Of a stretch of 64,000 nucleotides of DNA, positions 24,284 through 32,032 are shown piece by piece; position 1 is the first letter of the stretch; each line of letters opens with the position of its first letter. The notes under the pieces were generated by a model. That model was not told the origin of the DNA. It searched no databases and was given only the letters and a program-made list of their open reading frames with translations. The position numbers and the translations under genes were made by a program. The DNA is from Spirochaetota bacterium (GTDB taxonomy: Bacteria > Spirochaetota > UBA4802 > UBA5550), in contig JAGNKX010000001.1 in assembly GCA_017999915.1 (NCBI GenBank), forward strand, positions 186,001 to 250,000, written 5' to 3'.

Positions 24284-25231
24284 TTAATCCAGGAAAACCT
24301 CTATTTTATTATTGCCGCTTCGCATGGCCCGCTTCACGGCCAGCTCGGTCTTTTTTATCAGGGCGTCAAGGACCAGGTCGTTCAGGAGATTACTGTCAAC
24401 GGAATTGTTTTTCGATATCTGAGTCGGATCAAGCTCCGCAATACCGATGGCGAGGTTGATCTGCAATTTCAAATCGTTTACATCGATCGGCTTTTTTGTA
24501 AAAGCCGACATGATCCGCTTGGCGACTTTCTCGGCGTTGCCCCTCCCCGATCCGGGAAGAAAAATCAGAAAATCGGAAACCGTGTAACGTCCCAGCTTGT
24601 CATAGGGCCTGCAGGACACCTTAATCCTTCTGCCGCTCTCCACCAGGACCTCATCCATGACCGAAATGCCGTGCAGATCGACCATTTCCTTAAAATTCGT
24701 AATGGTTGCCACCATCGCCGATATATACTTCGTCTCCCGCGCGGCCCGGCCCATCTCCTTGAGAACTTCATCCAGGAGCGAGCGGCGGTTAAACAGGCCG
24801 GTCACGGGGTCTTCCTTGACCAGGGTCAGCATTTTCTTCTTGCTGCGCATCAGCTCTTCCTCGATCTTGATGATCCGCTCGGCGATCTTCATGCGGGACA
24901 GCATCTCGTCCTTGCCAAACGGCTTGAACACATAATCATTGGCGCCGGCCTGAAGGAACTTTTCAATGCCCCCTTCACGCTCCCGCGCGGTGACCACCAG
25001 GATGAAGATGTATTTACTCGTCTTGATCTTGCGTATTCGACGGCACAGCGTGTCGATATCGAAATCGCCGGAAGCCCAGTTTATTATGACCGTTTGTACC
25101 GCGTTTTTTTGTATGTCCACGGGAACATCATCGATTTTATCCGAGACAAAGAGCTTGGGTTTGTACCCCTTCAAGGAACTGGTCACCGCGGATTTGAAGG
25201 ACTGGTTGCTGTTTACCAATAACACATTCAT
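24284..25231 (-). CDS. Degenerate receiver-GGDEF protein
   Basis: A 315-residue protein with an N-terminal receiver-like domain (1-120) and a GGDEF-like domain (140-315) joined by a helical linker. Both are degenerate. The receiver lacks the acidic pair (LLVNSNQS in place of V-D-D) and has Asn where the phosphoacceptor Asp is expected (VIINWASG), though KPF is kept. The cyclase domain keeps DPVTGLFNRRSLLDEV but has YTVSDF where GGDEF should be and lacks a clear inhibitory RxxD site. It is therefore unlikely to be phosphorylated or to make cyclic di-GMP; a structural or nucleotide-sensing role is more likely. The ATG is preceded by GGAG at proper spacing. Confidence 0.8.
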   Translation of the reverse strand: MNVLLVNSNQSFKSAVTSSLKGYKPKLFVSDKIDDVPVDIQKNAVQTVIINWASGDFDIDTLCRRIRKIKTSKYIFILVVTAREREGGIEKFLQAGANDYVFKPFGKDEMLSRMKIAERIIKIEEELMRSKKKMLTLVKEDPVTGLFNRRSLLDEVLKEMGRAARETKYISAMVATITNFKEMVDLHGISVMDEVLVESGRRIKVSCRPYDKLGRYTVSDFLIFLPGSGRGNAEKVAKRIMSAFTKKPIDVNDLKLQINLAIGIAELDPTQISKNNSVDSNLLNDLVLDALIKKTELAVKRAMRSGNNKIEVFLD

Positions 25232-25428
25232 AAGTTACTCCCCTTGGGGCGGAATCGTACGCGTTCAGGCGCCGAAGGCGGACGCGCATGGCGCGTGCCG
25301 CCGCAGTTTCAGGAGCGTCCCGAAACATACTTAATACTAGTATGCCAATATTAATTTGTCAATAACTAAATGGAGATCGCCGCCGCGACCCTTTGCGCCC
25401 GGGCCGGCCACGATGCACATCATGACTG

Positions 25429-27888
25429 TTAGTGTATCTCGATGCGTGAGGGAAGCAGGTAGAGCGCCTTTTCATCCCTAAGCCTTATGTATTCCGCGTT
25501 CCGCACCAGCTCCCGAATCTGCTCGGCAAGCATCTTGAATTCCGGAAGCTTGAACAGCTCAAAGAGGGGACCCCGCTCATCGGGATACTTTTCAACATCG
25601 TAGCGTCCGTCGATTCCGGCCAGGTGCCGTGCGTATTCGACCGCTGTTATTATGCCCCCGGCCTCATCGGCAAGGGCCCTGTCAAGGGCCTGGGACCCGG
25701 AAAAGACCCTCCCCTCGGCCACCCGGGCAATGTCTGCGGCGCTTATTTTCCGCGCTTCCATGACCTTGCCGGTGAAGCGGTCATAGGTGAAATCGATCCC
25801 CTTCTGGAACAATTTCAGCTCTTTATCGGTCAACCGGCGCGATTCCGAGAAAATGTCCGCGAATTCGCTCATCTTGATGACATCCTTGGTGATCCCGATC
25901 TTTTTGTACAGCTCCTCCAGGGTCAGCTTGCCAAACACGACTCCGATGGACCCGGTCGTCGTGCCGGGATTGGAAAAAATCCTGTCGCCGGTGCAGGCCA
26001 CGTAATACCCCCCCGAAGCGGCGATATTCCCGAAGGAAAACACCACCGGCTTCCGGTATTTTTTCTTCAGCCTTGCCAGGGCGTTCCACATGAGGTCCGA
26101 TGCCGCTGCCGACCCGCCTCCCGAATTGACGCGTATGACCACGGCCGCCGTTACCGGGTCCCGGAAAGCCTCATCAAGCGCCTTCCGGTACGTCTCGTCG
26201 CCGATGGACCTGAACCATCCCGTATCAAAGGAGGCGCCGCCCACGATGGAGCCCTCAACGACGACAACGGCGATCTTCGGTGTCATGCCCCACCGGTGGT
26301 CAACCCGTGCCATGGCCATGTACGATGATATCGTCACCGTTGAAGCGCCGCCGCCTATCTCTTCAAGGGCATCGTCGGCATACCCGATGGAATCGACGAA
26401 GCGCCTTGTCACCGCCTCTGACGGATCAAGGGAGCCCCGGCTGAAGATGTCATCGACAACCTCCCTCGAAATCCCGCGGTCCGTCATGATGTCGGCCAGG
26501 TACTGCCGGTTAAGCTCCTCCAGGAGGGAGGTGATATTCTCGCGGAACGCGTCGGACATGTGCTCCCGAGTGAAGGCCTCGTTAAAGGACTTGTACGTGC
26601 CGCGCTTGATCGATTCGTACTGCACCCCCACCTTGTCCATCAATCCCTTGAAGAAATAGACCTGGGCCTTGAGTCCCGTGATATAAAAGGGGCTGTTGGG
26701 CGTAAACCATATCCGGTCGGCGGCGGACGCGAGATAGTATTCCCTGTTCCCTGGGCCCGCCATGACGGCATACACCTTCTTGCCTCTTGAACGCGCCTTC
26801 TTCAGTCCACGGCGCAGCTCCTGAATCTGGCCGAAGCCGAAAGCGGCATTTTTGATATGCACGATGATGCCTTCGATCGAGACGTCGCCGCCGGCCCGGT
26901 CGATCGCGGCGACGAGATCGTAGAAAACCGCCGCTTCCTTCCCCCAGAAGCTCCGCTTCTCGATTTCACTCATGGCGCCGTCGATTACGATCTTCAGGAA
27001 TCGGCCCTTTCCCGGAAGAACCAGGGCTGAATCGTTCGATGCCAGCGGTATGGAGAAACCGACGCTGTTACGGCCCGATGCCTCTCCGTTGTTCATGGAG
27101 CGGTAGTAATGCGGCGCGATGCCCGCTGACGGATAGGTACGGAAATAGAGAGGAAAGGACACACCGAATAAAAAATCAAGGTTCCGGTCTCCGGTCACGA
27201 AGAGGGATATGTCATACCAGAGGCGCAGGTCCGCCGTAGCCCTGTAATTCAGATCAGAGGCCGAGCCTCCCTTCTCGTGCACGATATCCAGCGAAAGAGT
27301 GAGGCGTTCCCAGTAGGGCCTGATGGAAATCGAGTAGATCTGCCGCCACCTGATCCTGTTGCCGTTGACGATCCCCCATGCGTCATCCATGACGAATCCC
27401 AGGGAGACGTATTTCCAGGGCCGGAGAAGGAGGCCGACGTCAACACCCCGGTATCCCTTGAAGCATCGCACCGACGACCAGCTGAATGAATAGCTCAAAC
27501 CGAAGCCGAAAATATTCCTGACCATGACGCCCTTGGTGAAGGAAAAATAGTCGGCCCCGGCATGGTCGAAGCATTTTCCCTTATTTATATAAATGTCCTG
27601 GAACCGCCCGTAGAGAAAGGTGAAGCCGTAGTACCCGGCCTGGATTAAGTGATCGCCGCTTTTTCTCCCGTCATAAAAGGAATACTGGTAGGCCAGAAGA
27701 GGCGTGGTCTTGAGATCGGCAAACACGGGATTAATGGTCTGGCCGAAGGGACCGGCACTGTGACTTGCTGATCCGCGCTCCTGTATCGTGAAGTGATTTT
27801 CCGCCGCGTCAAGGGTAGCCGCCGGAAGATGCATCGCCAGAAACAGAACGGAAAACAAACGCGTTATGGCAAATGCGGTTTTTTTCAT
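25429..27888 (-). CDS. sppA: SppA-type S49 peptidase with N-terminal beta-rich domain
   Basis: An 819-residue protein. A Sec signal (MKKTAFAITRLFSVLFLAMHLPAATLDA) is followed by ~280 residues rich in aromatic, alternating strands (YQYSFYDG, YGFTFLYGRF, LGFVMDDAWG, SLDIVHEKGG), which look like an outer-membrane beta-barrel. Residues ~320-800 are a tandem S49 pair as in 67-kDa SppA: the general-base Lys is in RGTYKSFNEAFTRE of the first repeat and the nucleophile Ser in GNIAASGGYYVA of the second. SppA normally cleaves remnant signal peptides from the inner membrane; here no TM anchor is seen. I begin at 27888, where the ATG overlaps the upstream stop (ATGA); the frame stays open further but that part is out-of-frame sequence of the upstream gene. 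Confidence 0.85.
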   Translation of the reverse strand: MKKTAFAITRLFSVLFLAMHLPAATLDAAENHFTIQERGSASHSAGPFGQTINPVFADLKTTPLLAYQYSFYDGRKSGDHLIQAGYYGFTFLYGRFQDIYINKGKCFDHAGADYFSFTKGVMVRNIFGFGLSYSFSWSSVRCFKGYRGVDVGLLLRPWKYVSLGFVMDDAWGIVNGNRIRWRQIYSISIRPYWERLTLSLDIVHEKGGSASDLNYRATADLRLWYDISLFVTGDRNLDFLFGVSFPLYFRTYPSAGIAPHYYRSMNNGEASGRNSVGFSIPLASNDSALVLPGKGRFLKIVIDGAMSEIEKRSFWGKEAAVFYDLVAAIDRAGGDVSIEGIIVHIKNAAFGFGQIQELRRGLKKARSRGKKVYAVMAGPGNREYYLASAADRIWFTPNSPFYITGLKAQVYFFKGLMDKVGVQYESIKRGTYKSFNEAFTREHMSDAFRENITSLLEELNRQYLADIMTDRGISREVVDDIFSRGSLDPSEAVTRRFVDSIGYADDALEEIGGGASTVTISSYMAMARVDHRWGMTPKIAVVVVEGSIVGGASFDTGWFRSIGDETYRKALDEAFRDPVTAAVVIRVNSGGGSAAASDLMWNALARLKKKYRKPVVFSFGNIAASGGYYVACTGDRIFSNPGTTTGSIGVVFGKLTLEELYKKIGITKDVIKMSEFADIFSESRRLTDKELKLFQKGIDFTYDRFTGKVMEARKISAADIARVAEGRVFSGSQALDRALADEAGGIITAVEYARHLAGIDGRYDVEKYPDERGPLFELFKLPEFKMLAEQIRELVRNAEYIRLRDEKALYLLPSRIEIH

Positions 27889-28394
27889 CTCTTTTCCTGC
27901 AAATCCATAAGGAAAAACCATGAACTGCGGGTAGCGGACACGAGGAGCATGATCATTCCGGCCATGACCAGCGAGAGGCTCTGCGCGTCCAGGAAAAAGA
28001 GCACGTGGAGCGACGCGAAGATAATGGCGCTGAAAGCGATGGCCGGCAGTCCGTAACGCCGGAGAGCCGGCATATACTCTTTCATGAGCAGCCGCGAGAT
28101 AAGGCCCCGCGCCGCAGCATACAGACCCGAGGCGCCGATGCAGGTGAGGGGAATGCCGATCCCGGCCGTGGACTGGTCCGGGATGAGGAAGGTTAGGGAT
28201 ACGCTGATGATCGACAGGAAGAGCCCGAAGGTCTGCCGCGAGTAGAACATCAGGTGGGCATTGTCCCGGTGCCGGATGATGGACCTGTTCAGGGATACCG
28301 ATACAAACAGGAGTCCCAGAAGGGTTGCCGCGCATCCCATGATCGTGGCATAGAATACCTGCCATTGGCCCACCTGCCTGCTGAAATCGGTCAT
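27885..28394 (-). CDS. Small integral membrane protein of unknown function
   Basis: A 169-residue protein with four predicted membrane helices (about 14-34, 53-71, 78-100, 115-150), charged cytoplasmic loops and a C-terminal WFFLMDLQEKR. No family recognised beyond a general resemblance to short four-helix proteins of unknown function found in many bacteria. It overlaps the start of the SppA-like gene by ATGA and is probably co-expressed with it. Confidence 0.7.
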   Translation of the reverse strand: MTDFSRQVGQWQVFYATIMGCAATLLGLLFVSVSLNRSIIRHRDNAHLMFYSRQTFGLFLSIISVSLTFLIPDQSTAGIGIPLTCIGASGLYAAARGLISRLLMKEYMPALRRYGLPAIAFSAIIFASLHVLFFLDAQSLSLVMAGMIMLLVSATRSSWFFLMDLQEKR

Positions 28395-28668
28395 AATCCG
28401 GCCGCTCCTGTTGCCTTAATTTTTCAAAAATCAATTATTTTGAGCAATATGTCAACAGTAATACAGTGTACTCCGGGCCTTGATTTATGGGCGATCATGG
28501 AATGAACATTCTGATCGGACTGTTTCGATGATTATAGTGAGTGAACCAGCAATATCCCGTCCCTATCGATATCTGCCATAAAAAGGGCTGGACAGGACCC
28601 TCGATGTCAATACAATCCACATCAACAATCTTCATTATCGGATCATTCACGAAAAGGGGAGGCCCGTC

Positions 28669-29307
28669 ATGGCGTTATTCGAAAAGGCGATACTTGCAAT
28701 TATAAGCTTATCTGTTCTCTTTTTTTCAATGCCGCTCCGGGCAGCTGAAATGAAGGTCAAATACAGCACGGGAGAGAGCGTCATAGTGAGAAGCAAGGCC
28801 GACGAAAAGTCGAAACCGATTGAGAGGCTTTCAAAGGGAGAGGCGGTTCTTTTTCTGGGGGAAATCAGCGGCAACCGTTCCCGGATAACCATCAACAAAA
28901 AAGAGCATAACGAGCCGTGGATTAAAATCAGGACGGCAAAAACCGGTTCGCAGAATGAAGGATGGGTCTATTCCCCACTGCTGGCCGATAAACCCATTTT
29001 GACCAAACGATTCGCGGTGATCGCCTTCACCGACACGACCGAGGTCAGTGAGGACTGGAACTGGTTTTTCCATGATATAACGACGGCCTTTAAAGGTACG
29101 GATATCCACGTCATCCATGTAACGAAAGAATCGCATCTGGCCATCGGCCCGCCGGCCGCTCCCTTTGATATTATCGATTTAAGCGAATACCTGAAGAAGA
29201 ACGGCAGCGGATACCTCTGTTATAAAAATGGAGAGATCAAATACGTTCCATACGATACGAGCGATCAAACGATCAGGATCGCAAAGGAATTCTTCGGCAG
29301 GCGCTGA
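28669..29307 (+). CDS. Secreted bacterial SH3-domain protein
   Basis: A 212-residue exported protein. A Sec signal peptide ends near RAAE (residue ~26). Residues ~28-107 form an SH3b domain: YSTGESVIVRSKADEKSKPIERLSKGEAVLFLGE, then WIKIRTAKTGSQNEGWVYSPLL, the classic 'vxVRs-ADxxSk-Ixrl-kGe-V--WvKV-G-x-GWVys' pattern. SH3b domains bind peptidoglycan peptides or proteins. The C-terminal ~100 residues are not recognised. RBS GGGGAGG lies well placed before the ATG. The gene stands alone between divergent and convergent neighbours. Confidence 0.8.
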   Translation: MALFEKAILAIISLSVLFFSMPLRAAEMKVKYSTGESVIVRSKADEKSKPIERLSKGEAVLFLGEISGNRSRITINKKEHNEPWIKIRTAKTGSQNEGWVYSPLLADKPILTKRFAVIAFTDTTEVSEDWNWFFHDITTAFKGTDIHVIHVTKESHLAIGPPAAPFDIIDLSEYLKKNGSGYLCYKNGEIKYVPYDTSDQTIRIAKEFFGRR

Positions 29308-29351
29308 ACGCGCCCGTGACCGGGTGGAGTGGCAAAGAATCCGCCATGGTT

Positions 29352-29963
29352 TTACAAGCCGCTCCGGGACAGAAGTTTTGTGAAATCTTCTTTGATGATT
29401 TCAAATATTTCATCAACGCTGCACGTTCCATCTATTATAAGGAAGCGCTCATCGGCGATGGAAAGAAAATTATCCCGCACCTTTTGTAAAAATGATTCCT
29501 TCTCGAATATCTCCTTCCCCTCCCCTCTGCCCGTCACCCTCTGCATCGCCCTGTCGGGCGGGATATCCACGAAATAGACGCGGTCCGGTTCCGGGAAGCT
29601 CATTTTCCGGTTCTCGGCAATGATCGTCTCCGGCGCCAGGCCCGCCGCGCCCTGGTATGCCGCGTTGGAATAGTAGTACCGGTCCATGACGATGATCCTG
29701 TTTTCCTTCAGGGCCGGAATTATGTTTTTCTCCGCGTCATCCTGCCGGTCGAGGATGAAGAGCCTCATCTGCTCCGCCGCCGGCGCCATCTCCTTCTCCT
29801 TGAGCATGGTCCGTATCTTGCGCCCCCAGGGTCCGTCTGTGGGCTCCACGAGCTTTACCGCCGGAAGCCCCAGCGATAGGGCGTGTTTAAAGAGGAGATC
29901 GCACTGCGTGGATTTTCCCGATCCGTCGATCCCCTCGAAGACAATAAAGAGAGGACGATTCAT
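29352..29963 (-). CDS. tmk: Thymidylate kinase
   Basis: A 203-residue dTMP kinase (dTMP + ATP to dTDP). P-loop EGIDGSGKST near residue 10, the DR-x-DD motif (LDRQDDAEKNI), the DRYYYSNAAYQG thymidine-site block and the LID region RGEGKEIFEKESF are all present; the Arg in the P-loop position of eukaryotic enzymes is absent, as in other bacterial type II enzymes. It overlaps the EI24-like gene by ATGA and is the last gene of a sua5-EI24-tmk operon. Confidence 0.95.
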   Translation of the reverse strand: MNRPLFIVFEGIDGSGKSTQCDLLFKHALSLGLPAVKLVEPTDGPWGRKIRTMLKEKEMAPAAEQMRLFILDRQDDAEKNIIPALKENRIIVMDRYYYSNAAYQGAAGLAPETIIAENRKMSFPEPDRVYFVDIPPDRAMQRVTGRGEGKEIFEKESFLQKVRDNFLSIADERFLIIDGTCSVDEIFEIIKEDFTKLLSRSGL

Positions 29964-30778
29964 GAAGACGCACCCCCGCGGTCGTTCCGCAGAGCCGGCA
30001 TGACGCGCTCGACAAAGATCATGGCCGCTGAAACGGCGGCTATATTCAACCCGAGGAACCCCGCCAGGGGGATGAAGGTCATCAGGAACACAGAGGCCCC
30101 CACACCGGCGACGGTCCTCCTGAAACGCCAGGCCACGGTCATCTTTTCACGGAACCGATACCGCCGTCGCTCCAGGGGAAAGTCGAAGAACTGGAAGCCG
30201 ATAAAAAACGACGTGGCCAGGAAGCCCGTGACCGAATAGAGAACGCTCCCCGCGGCCGGAATCAGGTTCAGGAAAAGGAGCAGAAGCTGGACCAGGATGA
30301 TCAGGCCCAGGAGCTTGATCACGTTGCCGACCACGCGGAACACGTCCTTGATGGCCGCGGCGAAGGAAAGCTTTTCATCGAACATGGAGCCGGTCAAGGT
30401 CTCCTCCACCTTCCGGGAAAGGAAATCGTTGAAGGGCGCGGTAATGACGCTTCCCAGAATGGAATATAGAAGAACGATCAGGATGGCCAGCGCCAGAAAC
30501 AGCAGCGGGGCCAGGATAAATTCGATGGCCCTGTTGTACCAGGCGGAGCCGGAAACCAGACCCAGCAGCGGATCATAAACCGTTGTAAAAATGAAGAAGA
30601 CCGTCGATGACAGGATGATGATGTTCAGCAGAAAGGGAATCACGAAATATTTCGCCATTCCCCTGTTCGATCGGACGAAGCGCAGGGCCCGCGGCGCCGC
30701 GGCCAGGCCGCGGAAGAACGAATCGTCCGCCCGCGCGTTTTCCCTGAAGAGCCCCGGTGCAGTGGTTTTCCCGCCCAT
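29960..30778 (-). CDS. EI24/CysZ-like membrane protein
   Basis: A 272-residue membrane protein of the EI24 domain family (PF07264), which includes CysZ sulfate permease. It has four or five long helices (near 45-65, 85-110, 155-185, 190-205, 230-260), the N-terminal FFRGLAAAPRALRFVRSN motif and the conserved FNDFLSRKVEE loop between helices, as in CysZ. I prefer the ATG at 30778 because GGAGGA is then 7 bases upstream; the ATG at 30784 overlaps the sua5 stop and is only 1 base from it. No cysteine-biosynthesis genes are nearby, so sulfate transport is not shown. Confidence 0.82.
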   Translation of the reverse strand: MGGKTTAPGLFRENARADDSFFRGLAAAPRALRFVRSNRGMAKYFVIPFLLNIIILSSTVFFIFTTVYDPLLGLVSGSAWYNRAIEFILAPLLFLALAILIVLLYSILGSVITAPFNDFLSRKVEETLTGSMFDEKLSFAAAIKDVFRVVGNVIKLLGLIILVQLLLLFLNLIPAAGSVLYSVTGFLATSFFIGFQFFDFPLERRRYRFREKMTVAWRFRRTVAGVGASVFLMTFIPLAGFLGLNIAAVSAAMIFVERVMPALRNDRGGASS

Positions 30779-30780
30779 GA

Positions 30781-31836
30781 TCATTCCTCCGGCATCGCCG
30801 TCTCTTTCCAGGCCGCCCGCCTGAGCCGGTCCATGATGGCGAGCCCCAGGCCGTTCTCCGGAACGGCCTCAGCCATGATGACCCGGACATTCATCCGGTC
30901 GAGACGGTGGAGTGCGGAGAACAGGTTCGCCGCCGCTTCCTTCAGGTCTCCGTCGGTGGAAAGGATCTCTGTGCGGCCTGCCGGCACTTCAAAGGCCGGT
31001 TTCTTAAAGAGCAGGAATCCCGCGTCGCTGCGGGAAAAGTCGATCTGGCGGATCGATTCCGCAAGATAGACCGAGATCGACGGCGAATAGTGCGACGGCA
31101 GCTGTCCCGGCGCCTCGGGGCCCTGAGCAGCCAGGGCCCCCCGCTCCACCGGACCGATCACAGATTCAATCTCTTCAACGGGAACGCCGCCGGGACGGAG
31201 TATGACGCTCCGCTCCCCGTCGAGTTTTATGATCGTGGACTCAACGCCCACCGCGCAGTCCCCGCCGTCTATGATCATGTCCACACGGTCCCCCATCTGG
31301 TCCAGCACATGAGACGCCTTGGTTGGGCTGATATACCCGAAGCGGTTCGCGCTGGGCGCCGCGATGGGCGTACCGGACCCAATGATGAGGTCCCGCGCGA
31401 TCAGGTGATCCGGCATCCGTATCGCCACGGTGTCGAGGCCGGCCGTGACGATGTCCGGCACCAGCCCGTGCTTGGGCAGCACCAGGGTGAGGGGCCCTGG
31501 CCAGAACCTGCCCGCGAGCCTCCCGGCGCGCCGGTCCATACCGGTCGTGAGCCGCTTCATCTGGGAAAGGTCGGCGATATGGACGATAAGGGGATCGAAG
31601 AGGGGCCGCCCCTTCGCCTCGAAAATGCGCGCCACCGCTAGGGGATTGAAGGCGTCCGCGCCGAGGCCATAGACCGTTTCCGTGGGAAAGGCAACGATTC
31701 CGCCAGACTTGATGATGCCCGCGGCCTTTCTCATCACCCTTCTTGAAGGATGGGATATCCCCATGGTCCCTTCGGCGGCCCCGGATAACCGGGATACCGC
31801 CCCCCTGGCCAGATCATACAGAGACGCGATCTTCAT
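30781..31836 (-). CDS. Threonylcarbamoyl-AMP synthase (Sua5 type)
   Basis: This enzyme makes L-threonylcarbamoyl-AMP from Thr, bicarbonate and ATP for t6A37 tRNA modification. The YrdC domain (about 35-225) shows KSGGIVAFPTETVYGLGADAF, KGRPLFDPLIVHI, FWPGPLTLVL, the SGTPIAAPSANRFGYISPT block and a DGG-VGVEST-I---------LRPG ending. A C-terminal Sua5 domain (to residue 351) with PGQLPSHYSPS makes it the long Sua5 form. Neither candidate start has a good ribosome-binding site; an ATG at 31764 would give an N-terminus more like homologues. First gene of the sua5-EI24-tmk operon. Confidence 0.92.
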   Translation of the reverse strand: MKIASLYDLARGAVSRLSGAAEGTMGISHPSRRVMRKAAGIIKSGGIVAFPTETVYGLGADAFNPLAVARIFEAKGRPLFDPLIVHIADLSQMKRLTTGMDRRAGRLAGRFWPGPLTLVLPKHGLVPDIVTAGLDTVAIRMPDHLIARDLIIGSGTPIAAPSANRFGYISPTKASHVLDQMGDRVDMIIDGGDCAVGVESTIIKLDGERSVILRPGGVPVEEIESVIGPVERGALAAQGPEAPGQLPSHYSPSISVYLAESIRQIDFSRSDAGFLLFKKPAFEVPAGRTEILSTDGDLKEAAANLFSALHRLDRMNVRVIMAEAVPENGLGLAIMDRLRRAAWKETAMPEE

Positions 31837-31940
31837 AATGACCGATCATTGCCGCACGGTTCGGGAAATTACAAGAAAAATCCTGCAGCATAGAAAAAAT
31901 AAATAGGACTTTTCCTGGCCGTGATCGCCATTTTCATTTC

Positions 31941-32010
31941 CCTGACAGGCTGTCAGGTATCATCACAGCCGCCCCTAATACTTCTTGACAAAACCCTCAA
32001 TTCCATTGAG
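31941..32010. promoter_or_regulatory. Two inverted repeats upstream of CoA-transferase fusion gene
   Basis: CCTGACA-GGC-TGTCAGG (31941-31957) and CTCAAT-TCC-ATTGAG (31996-32010) are both perfect short dyads in the 196-bp divergent gap between sua5 and the CoA-transferase-GNAT gene. TTGACA (31985-31990) lies between them, but no -10 box occurs at proper spacing. They may be operators or leader hairpins. Confidence 0.35.
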
Positions 32011-32032
32011 GTACTATACCATAGCGGTAATT

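Noticed and set aside
27889-28434. N-terminal extension of the SppA-like protein by 182 residues
   Set aside because: The extension is the shifted frame of the overlapping four-helix membrane protein, which has the better hydrophobic pattern; a signal peptide starts at 27888.
31985-32017. TTGACA with TACTAT as promoter for the CoA-transferase fusion gene
   Set aside because: Spacing of 21 bp is too long for a sigma70-type promoter.
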